Notes under the pieces: generated by a model
What the model was told of the DNA's origin: nothing
Databases searched by the model: none
Seen by the model: only the letters and a program-made list of their open reading frames with translations
Position numbers and translations under genes: made by a program
Part shown: positions 25,645 to 34,357 of the stretch, one piece after another
Position numbering within the stretch: the first letter of the stretch is position 1
Layout: every line of letters starts with the position of its first letter
Source of the DNA: Sporosarcina sp. 6E9
Lineage (GTDB): Bacteria; Bacillota; Bacilli; Bacillales_A; Planococcaceae
NCBI RefSeq assembly: GCF_017921835.1
Contig: NZ_JAGEMN010000001.1
Coordinates: forward strand, 737,874-801,873
Reading direction: 5' to 3'
Length of the DNA: 64,000 bases

Positions 25645-26115
25645 ATGTTTAAAAATATGAAGAAACAACTGAACAACGAAAAAGGGTTGACACTAATTGA
25701 ATTACTCGCGGTTATTGTTATTTTAGCGATTATCGCGGCGATTGCGGTGCCGGCGATTGGGAATATTATTGCTAAATCTAATGACCGTGCAATTTTAGCT
25801 GACGCTTCAACTGTATTATCAGGAGCAAAACTTGCTATCGCAAACAACGAATGTAAAGAAGATAAAACTGCAAAAACAATTACTTGTAATGCAACTGTAC
25901 TTAAAAGCTACGTGGAAAAAGATATTGTCACAGGCAACGATACAACTGGTGATAAAGTAGTTAAAGAAACAGAGACTAATGAGTATACAATCCATTATGC
26001 TAACTTTAAAGAAATTAAAAAAATCACCGTTGATGGCTTGACTCAATCAAACGGTACGACTACATCTGATACTTTAACAGAGGAAAAGTTATTAGCTGCA
26101 ATGGGTAAAAATTAA
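25645..26115 (+). CDS. pilA: Major type IV pilin
   Basis: A 156-residue prepilin. GGAGG precedes the ATG by about 8 bases. The leader of 14 residues ends in G14|LTLIELLAVIVILAI with Glu5 present; the mature N-terminal helix is followed by a Pro kink (AIAVPAIGN). The soluble domain has two cysteines (NNECKED and ITCNATV) that could form a disulfide, and a Thr/Lys-rich C-terminus. It sits between pilC and pilM and has its own ribosome site and a strong downstream terminator, as expected for the most abundant product of the operon. Confidence 0.9.
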   Translation: MFKNMKKQLNNEKGLTLIELLAVIVILAIIAAIAVPAIGNIIAKSNDRAILADASTVLSGAKLAIANNECKEDKTAKTITCNATVLKSYVEKDIVTGNDTTGDKVVKETETNEYTIHYANFKEIKKITVDGLTQSNGTTTSDTLTEEKLLAAMGKN

Positions 26116-26122
26116 TATACGA

Positions 26123-26158
26123 ACTACAGCAGCCCACCGCTGCTGTAGTCTTTCCTTT
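26123..26158 (+). terminator. Hairpin after the pilin gene
   Basis: ACTACAGCAGC and GCTGCTGTAGT form a perfect 11-bp stem with a CCACC loop, followed by CTTTCCTTT. The weak T tract may allow partial read-through into pilM and thus set a high pilin-to-machinery ratio. Confidence 0.8.
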
Positions 26159-26243
26159 CATTTACCATCCAAGCAAACGACCCATTATTCGTTTCCTTCG
26201 ATGATAAACGAAATGAATGTTTCTTTTTAAGGGGGCCCATGGA

Positions 26244-27230
26244 ATGTTTCGTAGAAATAAAAATAGAGTCGTTTCTATAGAAATGAATGATTATGTGATT
26301 CGGGGACTTATTACGCAAGATGGCGATTTGGAAACGGCTAAAGTTTATGAATATGCATTGCCGCCTGGGGTTATCGTTGATGAAGTTCTCGTAGATGAAC
26401 TTGCGTTTTTTGAGCTTCTTAAAAATCTTGTGAAGGATTGGAATATTTCACGTCATGACTTGCGTTTTTTTGTTCCAGATCATTCTGTCATGATGCGAAC
26501 ATTTGACCACCCGAAAGAATTGGCGTCGAATGAATTAAAAGGATATGTTGAAATGGAACTAGGACGTACAATTCATTTGCCTTTTGAGGATCCGCTTCTT
26601 GATGTTTATGACCATGTTGAGGGTGATGGTGAAGCGGTTATTTATGCATCTTCTTCTGAGGAAGTCGTTAAAGTGATGCAACTTTATCATGATCTTAATT
26701 TACATCCAAAAGTGTTGGATGTACGTATGTTATCGATCATACGGTTCTTAAAAAATGTAGGTTATTTAACTACTAATCGAACTTTTTTGGTTGCGGATTG
26801 GTCGATAAATGCATTGTCTATTAGTATTTATTCCAACGAAAACGTGGACTTCCTTCGGTACCATTCAGTAGAGACGCCGGACCGGAATTGGACGTATGCA
26901 CCTGATTTAATGGATGTAAATTTGTTTACATATGATGGTGAAATTGAAGAATATAAGATGTCGTTATCAGAACAAGTATTGGAAGTTGAACGGATTTTAA
27001 ACTTTTATCGATTTTCACTAAATAAAGGTGAAAAGTCTGTGGATCAGATTGTGCTCGTCGGTGATAATCCGGAGATGCCTTATATTCAAGAGCTATTAGA
27101 AGCTACCATTGATATGCCTGTTAACATTATTGATGATGCTTTCGTTAAACGACATTATAACGAATTAAACCGAAAACATGTCGCGTTGATTGGTCTTTCA
27201 TTAAAGGAGGAAGATGCACTTGGCTCCTGA
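26244..27230 (+). CDS. pilM: Type IV pilus assembly protein PilM (actin-like)
   Basis: A 328-residue cytoplasmic protein of the actin-like PilM family that binds the PilN N-terminus. AAGGGGG 8 bases upstream selects ATG 26244; an in-frame ATG at 26217 has no ribosome site. The sequence shows VVSIEMNDYVIRGLI at the N-terminus (phosphate-1 region), a central SHS2-like domain and the DQIVLVGDNPEMPYIQELLE region typical of the C-terminal nucleotide-binding lobe. It overlaps pilN by about 17 bases, depending on the pilN start. Confidence 0.82.
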   Translation: MFRRNKNRVVSIEMNDYVIRGLITQDGDLETAKVYEYALPPGVIVDEVLVDELAFFELLKNLVKDWNISRHDLRFFVPDHSVMMRTFDHPKELASNELKGYVEMELGRTIHLPFEDPLLDVYDHVEGDGEAVIYASSSEEVVKVMQLYHDLNLHPKVLDVRMLSIIRFLKNVGYLTTNRTFLVADWSINALSISIYSNENVDFLRYHSVETPDRNWTYAPDLMDVNLFTYDGEIEEYKMSLSEQVLEVERILNFYRFSLNKGEKSVDQIVLVGDNPEMPYIQELLEATIDMPVNIIDDAFVKRHYNELNRKHVALIGLSLKEEDALGS

Positions 27231-27816
27231 GATTAACCTGCTCCCGCATATAGAGCGGCCATCACGTGGTAGGCGATCACTAACGATTGTCCTAGGTATA
27301 GCTTTTCTGTTACTAGTAATTTACCTTTCATTTCAATATATTTCATTGAATAAAACAATCCAATCGCTTCAAACCGAGGAGCAACAATTGCAAGCGGAAA
27401 AAGCAGAGTTAGAAGAATCGATTATTGTATTAGACACGCCGGTAAAGATTGACCTTGCGACTTCAGTTGAATTTGTTGAAAGTGTTTCTTATGCTGTATC
27501 TCCTTTACTTGTGGAAGTGAATAAATACGTGAATGAAAATACATATTTACGAAACTATATTTTTTCTGAAAGTACGATTAAATTTGCGGTTGATTTCGAA
27601 ACACTCGCTGAAGTTGTTGCGTATGTCGGTGATTTATCGAGTAGTCCTTATTTCCAAGATGTAAAAGTTGAACAAATTTACACATTTGACCCAGCTTCGA
27701 GTACCGATGAACCGGGAGAAGAAACGAAAAGCTTTGAGAAGGTCGAGCGTTTTGCGAATGAATTGACGGTTGAGATTGATCCGTACTATATACGGACAGG
27801 CGGTGTCGCGGAATGA
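27214..27816 (+). CDS. pilN: Type IV pilus assembly protein PilN
   Basis: A 200-residue bitopic protein. The N-terminal motif PEINLLPHIE is the conserved PilM-binding segment of PilN. A single transmembrane segment (residues about 23-42) is followed by a coiled-coil region and a ferredoxin-like periplasmic-side domain. ATG 27214 is only 3 bases after AAGGAGG; TTG 27220 gives better spacing (9) and would start two residues nearer to INLLP. Its stop overlaps the pilO ATG. Confidence 0.82.
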   Translation: MHLAPEINLLPHIERPSRGRRSLTIVLGIAFLLLVIYLSFQYISLNKTIQSLQTEEQQLQAEKAELEESIIVLDTPVKIDLATSVEFVESVSYAVSPLLVEVNKYVNENTYLRNYIFSESTIKFAVDFETLAEVVAYVGDLSSSPYFQDVKVEQIYTFDPASSTDEPGEETKSFEKVERFANELTVEIDPYYIRTGGVAE

Positions 27817-28535
27817 AACAAACAGGTGAAAATAAAGTGTTGGTTGCACTTCTGGGCTTAATCGCTTTTCTATTAATAGGCGTTGCTTATTACTATGTGA
27901 TTTTACCAAAAGGTGAAGAAGAGTCTCGGATAAAAAATGCAATCCAACAATTAAAAATTGAAAATAGCGAATTACAAAATCAAGTGGCTGTATTGAGTGT
28001 CGTCGAAGCAGATGATGCGAATGAATATGATTTGCGGAAAAAACTTCCTGTCAGCCGTGAATTGGATAATTTGCTGCATACGATTCAAGAAGTTGAGTTG
28101 ATGAGTGAGTCTAAAATTATTTCCATCTCCTTTAATAATTATGATGCCGAAGTATCGCAAACCATTACAACGCCTGAAATTGAGGAGTCTACGGAAGACG
28201 TAGATGAAACGGAATCTGCTGATGAAGAAAAAGATGTTGAAACAGAAGACGAAGAGTCAGATGTAGAACTTGTAAAACCTATTACGCCAATCGATATCAG
28301 TTTATTGCCGGAAGAATTAAAGCTGATTTCTTTGAGTATCGAGTTACAAGTGTTGGATTATGATCATCTATTGAAGTTTTTACAAGAGATTGAAGGGATT
28401 GACCGGGTCGTTCGGATTGATGAAGTGGATTTCTATCAACCTGGCGAACTTGAATTGGCGCAGAAAGATCCGGATAAACGACTGGATGTAACGGTTCAGC
28501 TTACAACGTTTTTCTCTGAAGATATGGGGGATTAA
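27813..28535 (+). CDS. pilO: Type IV pilus assembly protein PilO
   Basis: A 240-residue protein with one N-terminal membrane span (residues about 9-29), a coiled coil (about 35-60) and a C-terminal ferredoxin-like domain (LISLSIELQVLDYDHLLKFLQEIE). Between them lies an acidic low-complexity loop of about 40 residues (Glu/Asp/Thr-rich) that is long for the family. The start overlaps pilN (ATGA). PilN and PilO form the alignment heterodimer that links PilM to the envelope. Confidence 0.82.
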   Translation: MKQTGENKVLVALLGLIAFLLIGVAYYYVILPKGEEESRIKNAIQQLKIENSELQNQVAVLSVVEADDANEYDLRKKLPVSRELDNLLHTIQEVELMSESKIISISFNNYDAEVSQTITTPEIEESTEDVDETESADEEKDVETEDEESDVELVKPITPIDISLLPEELKLISLSIELQVLDYDHLLKFLQEIEGIDRVVRIDEVDFYQPGELELAQKDPDKRLDVTVQLTTFFSEDMGD

Positions 28536-29291
28536 ATGGATATTGTTATGGGGCTTTTATTTTTCATATACGGCATCGTTTTCGGCTCGTTTTTCAACGT
28601 CGTTGGTTTACGGGTGCCGAAGAAGGAATCCATTGTTTCACCGCCATCGCATTGTACAAACTGTAACCGGAAACTTGGGGTACTCGACCTTGTTCCGGTT
28701 TTTTCCTACATCTTCTTAAAAGGAAAGTGCAGGGGATGCCAAACGAAGATTAGTTTTATCTATCCATTTATGGAGTTTGCGACGGGTGTATTATTTGCGT
28801 TGGCGTATTTCATGCTTGGATTTAGTGGGGAATTAGTTGTCGCGTTGTTATTTTTGTCTCTTCTTGTCATTATTACGGTATCGGATATTGCTTATATGCT
28901 CATTCCCGACAAAGTGCTTCTACCGTTCGCTGTCGTGTTGTTCATTTCCCGGGTATTAATCCCGCTAACGCCGTGGTGGGACGCTTTGTTGGGTGCTGTA
29001 GTCGGTTTTGGGGTGCTTTATTTCATCGCGGTCGTGTCGAAAGGCGGAATGGGCGGTGGGGATATTAAATTGTTTTTTGTCATCGGGCTTGTTCTCGGCA
29101 CCGTCAATACGTTACTGACGCTCTTTGTGGCTGCGTTTATCGGCTCGATTATCGGCATTATTATTTTACGGCGAGCGGGCAAGGGAAGAAAAACACCCGT
29201 CCCATTTGGACCTTCCATCGCGCTTGCGGCTGTCCTTTGTTATTTCTGGGGGGCCGACCTTGTCGAATGGTATATGACGATGTTTACATAA
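28536..29291 (+). CDS. pilD: Prepilin leader peptidase / N-methyltransferase (PilD/ComC type)
   Basis: A 251-residue polytopic aspartic peptidase that cleaves class III leaders and methylates the new N-terminus. The A24 domain includes the catalytic Asp in SDIAYMLIPDK and the GMGGGDIKLF motif (GxGD). The N-terminal domain has two CxxC pairs (HCTNCNRK; KCRGCQTK) as in bifunctional enzymes. The ATG directly follows the pilO stop. This is the gene at the B. subtilis comC position, so it could serve both the pilus and any competence pilins elsewhere in the genome. Confidence 0.93.
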   Translation: MDIVMGLLFFIYGIVFGSFFNVVGLRVPKKESIVSPPSHCTNCNRKLGVLDLVPVFSYIFLKGKCRGCQTKISFIYPFMEFATGVLFALAYFMLGFSGELVVALLFLSLLVIITVSDIAYMLIPDKVLLPFAVVLFISRVLIPLTPWWDALLGAVVGFGVLYFIAVVSKGGMGGGDIKLFFVIGLVLGTVNTLLTLFVAAFIGSIIGIIILRRAGKGRKTPVPFGPSIALAAVLCYFWGADLVEWYMTMFT

Positions 29292-29304
29292 GTCGATAAA
29301 TATT

Positions 29305-29337
29305 CATGGGGTCTCTGACAGCCCTCATGTTTTTTTT
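29305..29337 (+). terminator. Terminator of the pilus operon
   Basis: CATGGGG and CCCTCATG form a stem (one G-T pair) around a 10-base loop, followed by T8. Confidence 0.78.
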
Positions 29338-29507
29338 CACCTTTGTTCTGCTACCTTTACAGTAGGGATACTTCATTCGCGGATAATTATTGAATGATGG
29401 TTGAACGAATCGGGCTTAATGGGATCAGAAATCATACCAGCCGCTTTAAAGTAGTGGATTGGTGGATATACTTTCCGTTAAAGCAGGACAAAACGGGGTG
29501 AAGGAAA

Positions 29508-30161
29508 ATGAAATTCGGCAGAAACTTTAAAAAAGGCACTTATGTAATGGCAATTATTCAAGGGGTTATTATTGGGATTGCTGCTGTGGCAGTGGTCGGA
29601 TTCATCATTGTCGGGGCTAACGAAAAACTTGGAAACGAACCTAAAAAGACGGAAATTCCGACGACTGGTCCAGCCGCATCAGAAGGCGAAAAACCAGTAG
29701 AGTCAGAAGTCGTTCCACTTAAATTGTTTGCGAGACAGCACGGTGTTTTTTCAAGTGCGGAATCTGCTGCAACTTTTCAAGCGGCTGATCCGTCATTAGC
29801 TTCAGCTGCTATTATTCCAGGTGATGGTGATTCTAAAGGGAAGTATTACATTTGGTCGTCGATTGGTTTGTCAGATGCGGAAATCATGGATAGTGATAGT
29901 GAGGAAACATTTCGCAAAGAAGTCTCTGTCAATATAGGAAGTTGCGAAGCGGTTGGCGCTAAATTGTTGCGTGATTCGTTGGTGGCTGATACAGTGGCGA
30001 AAATAAAAATATTGGAAGCTGAAAATACAGGGGAAACTGTGAAGGTTTTCAATGAACAATTGACCGCAATTACGGCATTTACAGACGATATTCGAGTCGT
30101 TCGACTGCATCTACTTGCCCATTATGCAAGCAAGAAGGACTGTGTAAAAATTGATTTTTGA
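29508..30161 (+). CDS. SpoIIB-like membrane protein with SPOR-like domain
   Basis: A 217-residue protein at the spoIIB position (comC-spoIIB-maf-radC in B. subtilis). One membrane span (residues about 13-38) leaves a short basic N-terminus inside. After a linker, residues about 70-120 contain FARQHGVFSSAESAATFQAADPS, which resembles the first half of a SPOR peptidoglycan-binding repeat. Two cysteines (GSCEAVG; KKDCVKI) occur outside. B. subtilis SpoIIB (about 332 residues) helps localise septal peptidoglycan hydrolysis at engulfment. The call depends on position and topology. Confidence 0.5.
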   Translation: MKFGRNFKKGTYVMAIIQGVIIGIAAVAVVGFIIVGANEKLGNEPKKTEIPTTGPAASEGEKPVESEVVPLKLFARQHGVFSSAESAATFQAADPSLASAAIIPGDGDSKGKYYIWSSIGLSDAEIMDSDSEETFRKEVSVNIGSCEAVGAKLLRDSLVADTVAKIKILEAENTGETVKVFNEQLTAITAFTDDIRVVRLHLLAHYASKKDCVKIDF

Positions 30162-30256
30162 CGTCGATTAACATGGCAAGATTCCATTATCTAGATTTAT
30201 ACGCATTTTTCTCATTGAATGTTCTCCGCTAGAATTATTGGCAGGGAGGAGATTTA

Positions 30257-30340
30257 ATGAAGCTTAATCGAAATAGCAATGTTGTACTTGCATCGACCTA
30301 CATAACCCTTGTTGGTGAATGGGGGTGTTGCGGGAAATGA
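30257..30340 (+). pseudogene. maf: Probable remnant of maf (5' end only)
   Basis: AGGGAGGAG precedes ATG 30257, which opens a 27-codon frame starting MKLNRNSNVVLAST. Maf proteins begin with a short lead and then V-L-A-S-x-S-P-R-R; here the frame matches through VLAS and then becomes unrelated. The site is exactly where maf lies in B. subtilis (between spoIIB and radC). About 175 codons appear to have been deleted, leaving the start region joined to the radC upstream sequence. The alternative is a chance short ORF with a good ribosome site. Confidence 0.5.
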
Positions 30341-31047
30341 CCATTAACTTGGAATTGGACCTTGAACCCAAAATAATGATTCGTGATGTCCATATTGCGG
30401 ACAGGCCTCGCGAACGACTCGTGAGACAAGGTGCGCCTAGTTTATCAAATCAAGAGTTGATTGCGATTTTACTTCGAACCGGGACCAAGGATGAATCGGT
30501 TCTCGTTCTAGCGAATCGCGTGTTATCGTCTTTCGATAAAATTCAAGATTTACGGGACGCGACGGTCGAGGAGTTTACAAAGATTAACGGCATTGGCAAT
30601 GCGAAAGCCGTGCAACTGCTCGCGGCCGCTGAATTGGGCAAACGTTTGTATCAAAAGCATTCAGAAGGTCGTTATACCATTCGCTCACCAGAAGACGCAG
30701 CGGCTTACTTAATGACGGACATGTCCTCGCTTCCGCAAGAACATTTCGTCGTCTTATTTTTAAATGTAAAAAATGAAGTGCTTCATAAGCAAACGATTTT
30801 TATTGGATCATTGAATTCCAGCATAGTACACCCAAGGGAAATATTTCGCGAAGCAGTAAAACGATCTGCGGCTTCCATTATTTGTGCGCACAATCATCCC
30901 TCAGGTAATCCTTCACCGTCACCGGAAGACATCGAAGTGACTAAGAGATTGAGTGAGGCTGGCGCTTTAATGGGGATTGAAGTCCTAGACCACGTCATTA
31001 TTGGGGACCATCAGTTCATCAGCTTGAAAGAAAAAGGGTACATGTGA
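30319..31047 (+). CDS. radC: RadC family protein (JAMM domain)
   Basis: A 242-residue protein with an N-terminal helix-hairpin-helix region (EFTKINGIGNAKAVQLLAAAELG) and a C-terminal JAMM-like metalloprotease fold, motif HNHPSGNPSPSPED. Biochemical function is unknown; the old DNA-repair assignment is not well supported. The start is uncertain: ATG 30319, ATG 30337 (overlapping the maf-remnant stop) or a later ATG are possible; the GGGGG at 30321-30325 favours 30337. It sits upstream of mreB as in most Bacilli. Confidence 0.9.
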   Translation: MGVLREMTINLELDLEPKIMIRDVHIADRPRERLVRQGAPSLSNQELIAILLRTGTKDESVLVLANRVLSSFDKIQDLRDATVEEFTKINGIGNAKAVQLLAAAELGKRLYQKHSEGRYTIRSPEDAAAYLMTDMSSLPQEHFVVLFLNVKNEVLHKQTIFIGSLNSSIVHPREIFREAVKRSAASIICAHNHPSGNPSPSPEDIEVTKRLSEAGALMGIEVLDHVIIGDHQFISLKEKGYM

Positions 31048-31138
31048 CACTATCACTTTCTTCGCTTTTCCGCTATAATGTGGTGTATGATTTGATGAAT
31101 GCCGTATATGAGCGGTTCAGAAGAAAGGAAGAACAAAT

Positions 31139-32155
31139 TTGTTTGGATTTGGAGCAAGAGATGTAGGAATTGATTTAGGAACAGCAAATACGTTAGTTTT
31201 TGTAAAAGGGAAAGGGATCGTGTTACGCGAACCTTCCGTTGTGGCAAAAAACACACATACAGGTGAAATCGTCGCTGTTGGTAGCGAAGCGAGAAACATG
31301 ATTGGACGTACACCTGGTTCAATTATAGCAACAAGACCAATGAAAGACGGCGTTATCGCTGATTATGAAATTACGACTGCGATGATTGAACATTATATGA
31401 GAGAAGCAATGAAAGCTTCAGGTGGTTCATTTAAAAAGCCGAACGTAATGGTTTGTGTGCCTTACGGAATTACATCTGTCGAGCAGCGCGCTGTAATTGA
31501 CGCATCTCGTCAAGCTGGCGCGAAAGACGCGTATACGATTGAAGAGCCATTTGCAGCTGCAATCGGTGCGGGACTTCCAGTTTGGGAACCTACAGGTAGC
31601 ATGGTTGTTGATATCGGTGGCGGAACGACTGAAGTTGCGGTCATTTCACTAGGAGGTATTGTCACAAGCGAATCAATCCGTGTAGGTGGCGATACGATGG
31701 ACGTTGCAATTTCAAGTTATATCCGTAAAACATATAATTTAACAATTGGTGAACGTACAGCAGAAGCGATTAAAATGGAAATCGGTTCAGCAAATGCGAC
31801 GACTAAAACTGAAAAGATGGAAATTCGTGGACGAGACCTACTTACAGGGTTGCCAAAAACGCTTGAAATCACTTCAGATGAAGTTGCGGATGCACTTCGA
31901 GAGTCGATTACGCAAATTATTGAAGGCGTTCGTAAAACTTTGGAAACTACTCCACCTGAATTATCGTCAGACGTTATGGAACGTGGAATCGTTCTTACTG
32001 GTGGTGGCGCGCTTCTAAGAAATATCGAAAAAGTTATTTCAGAAGAAACAAATATGCCTGTATTCATTGCAGAAGAACCATTAGATTGTGTTGCAATAGG
32101 TACTGGTAAAGCGTTAGATAATTTTGATGTTATTAAAAAAATGCAAGCTAGATAA
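31139..32155 (+). CDS. mreB: Rod-shape determining actin homologue MreB
   Basis: A 338-residue actin-fold ATPase that guides lateral wall synthesis. The start is TTG 31139 (reads [19 protein letters not shown]); AAGGAA lies 7-8 bases upstream and no ATG fits. Phosphate motifs [13 protein letters not shown] and the adenosine motif [12 protein letters not shown] are intact. The first gene of mreBCD; a hairpin lies between it and mreC. Confidence 0.96.
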   Translation: MFGFGARDVGIDLGTANTLVFVKGKGIVLREPSVVAKNTHTGEIVAVGSEARNMIGRTPGSIIATRPMKDGVIADYEITTAMIEHYMREAMKASGGSFKKPNVMVCVPYGITSVEQRAVIDASRQAGAKDAYTIEEPFAAAIGAGLPVWEPTGSMVVDIGGGTTEVAVISLGGIVTSESIRVGGDTMDVAISSYIRKTYNLTIGERTAEAIKMEIGSANATTKTEKMEIRGRDLLTGLPKTLEITSDEVADALRESITQIIEGVRKTLETTPPELSSDVMERGIVLTGGGALLRNIEKVISEETNMPVFIAEEPLDCVAIGTGKALDNFDVIKKMQAR

Positions 32156-32165
32156 AAAGGTTTGG

Positions 32166-32210
32166 CGGGGAATCTCTCTATTTATAACGAATAGAGAGAT
32201 TTGCATCGCC
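32166..32210 (+). promoter_or_regulatory. Intercistronic hairpin between mreB and mreC
   Basis: AATCTCTCTATT (32171-32182) and AATAGAGAGATT (32190-32201) form a perfect 12-bp stem with a 7-base loop; outer GGCG/CGCC can extend it. No T tract follows, so it is more likely an mRNA processing or stability element than a terminator. Confidence 0.6.
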
Positions 32211-32239
32211 TAAAAGCATGCTTGAGGAGGAAAAAGGCA

Positions 32240-33133
32240 ATGCCGCGATTTTTTTCAAATAAACGATTGATTTTACTGCTCGTGGGCGTAATTGTCCTTG
32301 TAGCTTTAATCTCATTCTCCCTGCGTGATCGGCAAAACGCCTCCTTACCGGAACAAATTGTAAAAGATGTCGTAGGCTTCGGGCAATCATTTTTCTCTAA
32401 GCCCGCGCATTACATAACAGGTGTCATTGGCAATGTAGACGGTGTTTTGAATACATATGCAGAAAATAAGAAGTTGAAATCTCGTCTAAGTGAATACGCG
32501 GCGATACAGTCCGAACTTGCAGATGTGCAAGCGGAAAATAATAATCTTCGTGAAATCATCGATAAAAAAGAGAATTTGCGAGCCTATGATCCTGTTCACG
32601 CAACTGTCATTGCACGAAATCCGGATCAATGGGAAGAAAAGATTATTATTGATAAAGGACAAGCACAAGGAATTAAGAAAAACATGGCAGTTGTCACGGC
32701 TAGCGGTTTAATCGGAAAAGTGATTAATACTTCATCGACGACTTCGACAATTGAATTGCTGTCAACGGAAAATCAAAATTTCCGCGTTTCGGCTGTTGTT
32801 CCAGGTAAAAAACCTGCATTTGGACTGATAGAAGGCTATGACCAAGCACGTGGAGAACTCATTATGAAACGCATTGACTCCAGTTTTAAGATTAAAGAAG
32901 GCGATAAAGTAATTTCATCGGGGCTTGGCGGAATTTTTCCAAAAGGGCTTTCCATCGGCGAAATAACCGAAGTATCAACCGATGATTACGGGCTGACGAA
33001 ACTCGCTTACATTCGACCGGCTGCAACGTTTTCAATGCTTGACCACGTCATTGTCGCAATTAGGAAGTCAGAAACAGTAGATGGAGCGGATGGCGACGGG
33101 ACAGCAGGTACGGAGGGGGAGGATGGATCATGA
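32240..33133 (+). CDS. mreC: Rod-shape determining protein MreC
   Basis: A 297-residue bitopic protein. GAGGAGG 9 bases upstream fixes ATG 32240; the ORF's longer start at 32201 has no ribosome site. One membrane span (about residues 8-27) is followed by a coiled coil (about 60-100, KLKSRLSEYAAIQSELADV) and the beta-barrel domain. Its stop overlaps the mreD ATG. It bridges MreB and the cell-wall synthases. Confidence 0.94.
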   Translation: MPRFFSNKRLILLLVGVIVLVALISFSLRDRQNASLPEQIVKDVVGFGQSFFSKPAHYITGVIGNVDGVLNTYAENKKLKSRLSEYAAIQSELADVQAENNNLREIIDKKENLRAYDPVHATVIARNPDQWEEKIIIDKGQAQGIKKNMAVVTASGLIGKVINTSSTTSTIELLSTENQNFRVSAVVPGKKPAFGLIEGYDQARGELIMKRIDSSFKIKEGDKVISSGLGGIFPKGLSIGEITEVSTDDYGLTKLAYIRPAATFSMLDHVIVAIRKSETVDGADGDGTAGTEGEDGS

Positions 33134-33654
33134 TTAGGTCTGTCATCCCTCTTATTGCCATTTTACTCTTTTTCCTGGAACCCGTATTTAGTCTATATTC
33201 ACCCATAGAAGTTGGCGGGACTCTTTATATTCTAGTGCCGCGTTTTGTCATCGTTTATCTTGTTTTTATCGCAATTTATTATAGCCGACAGCGCGCAATC
33301 ATTTACGGAATTGTCTTTGGTCTCTTGTATGATATGTTTTACATTGATATTATAGGATTATATGCATTTCTATATCCATTGATTTGTTTTATCGCTGCAG
33401 GAATTATTCGCTATGTTCATAAGCATATTATTACAGTTATGATCTTAACTTTATTACTCGTAGCCTTATTAGATGTTTTATCGTATACATTCGTTAGTAT
33501 TATCGCGTTGACATCAATCGAGCCAGAGGTATTCATTTCGACTCGGCTAATTCCGACGATGATTGCAAATTCACTATTTGTCATTATGTTCGGGTGGATA
33601 TTTAAGAAATTAATTGATAATCGAGTTTTGCTCAAAGGAAGTGAAGCTCTTTAA
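33130..33654 (+). CDS. mreD: Rod-shape determining protein MreD
   Basis: A 174-residue integral membrane protein with about five to six hydrophobic segments, of normal family length. ATGA overlap with mreC shows translational coupling. It is followed by minC after 27 bases. Confidence 0.92.
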   Translation: MIRSVIPLIAILLFFLEPVFSLYSPIEVGGTLYILVPRFVIVYLVFIAIYYSRQRAIIYGIVFGLLYDMFYIDIIGLYAFLYPLICFIAAGIIRYVHKHIITVMILTLLLVALLDVLSYTFVSIIALTSIEPEVFISTRLIPTMIANSLFVIMFGWIFKKLIDNRVLLKGSEAL

Positions 33655-33681
33655 AAAGAGGAGAAATACGAGGTGACGCAA

Positions 33682-34356
33682 ATGACGAAACAGCAACAGT
33701 ATGTAGTAATCAAAGGGACGAAGGACGGTCTCGTTTTACGTCTCGATGATAAATGTTCCTATTCGGATTTACTTGCCGAGCTTCGTAACAAAGTAGCCGA
33801 AGATGGTTTAGAAGGCATTGCGGAAGTGCGTGTCGACACAGGCAATCGGTACTGCAACGAAAATGAGTTAAGGGAAATCATGAATATTATTCATGAATCG
33901 CCCAATTTAAGAGTTTCAAGGATTCAAAGTGATGTAATCACTATGGAAGAGTGCAATAATAGAATACAAGAAAAACAATCCGAGACCTTTATTGGCATCG
34001 TTCGTTCGGGGCAAATCGTGAAAGCGGACGGCGACCTAGTCGTTATAGGCGATGTCAATCCAAGCGGTCGCGTTGAAGCGGCGGGTAGTATCTATGTACT
34101 TGGCCGTTTAAAAGGAATTGCTCACGCGGGGTCAAAGGGTAATCGCGATGCTGTTATTGCGGCCTCTTGGCTGGAAGCGACGCATTTATTAATCGCTGAA
34201 GAAATGCAGTTGATGACGGATGAAATCACCATTTTGTCTGAGCAACCGGAAATGGAATGTGCATATATTCATCCGAAAGGATTCATAGCGATTGACCGGT
34301 TGCAGGAGCTCCGGATCCTCCGACCACAACTATCTACATTCAAAGGGGGCATCTAG
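33682..34356 (+). CDS. minC: Septum site-determining protein MinC
   Basis: A 224-residue inhibitor of FtsZ assembly that acts with MinD. I choose ATG 33682 (AGGTG 6 bases upstream; aligns well with B. subtilis MinC, which begins with a short K/Q-rich stretch before YVTIKGTK); GTG 33673 is possible. Domain order is the N-terminal FtsZ-inhibitory domain (1-100) and the C-terminal beta-helix (about 115-215; GDVNPSGRVEAAGSIYVLG). The minD start follows 1 base after its stop. Confidence 0.93.
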   Translation: MTKQQQYVVIKGTKDGLVLRLDDKCSYSDLLAELRNKVAEDGLEGIAEVRVDTGNRYCNENELREIMNIIHESPNLRVSRIQSDVITMEECNNRIQEKQSETFIGIVRSGQIVKADGDLVVIGDVNPSGRVEAAGSIYVLGRLKGIAHAGSKGNRDAVIAASWLEATHLLIAEEMQLMTDEITILSEQPEMECAYIHPKGFIAIDRLQELRILRPQLSTFKGGI

Positions 34357-34357
34357 T

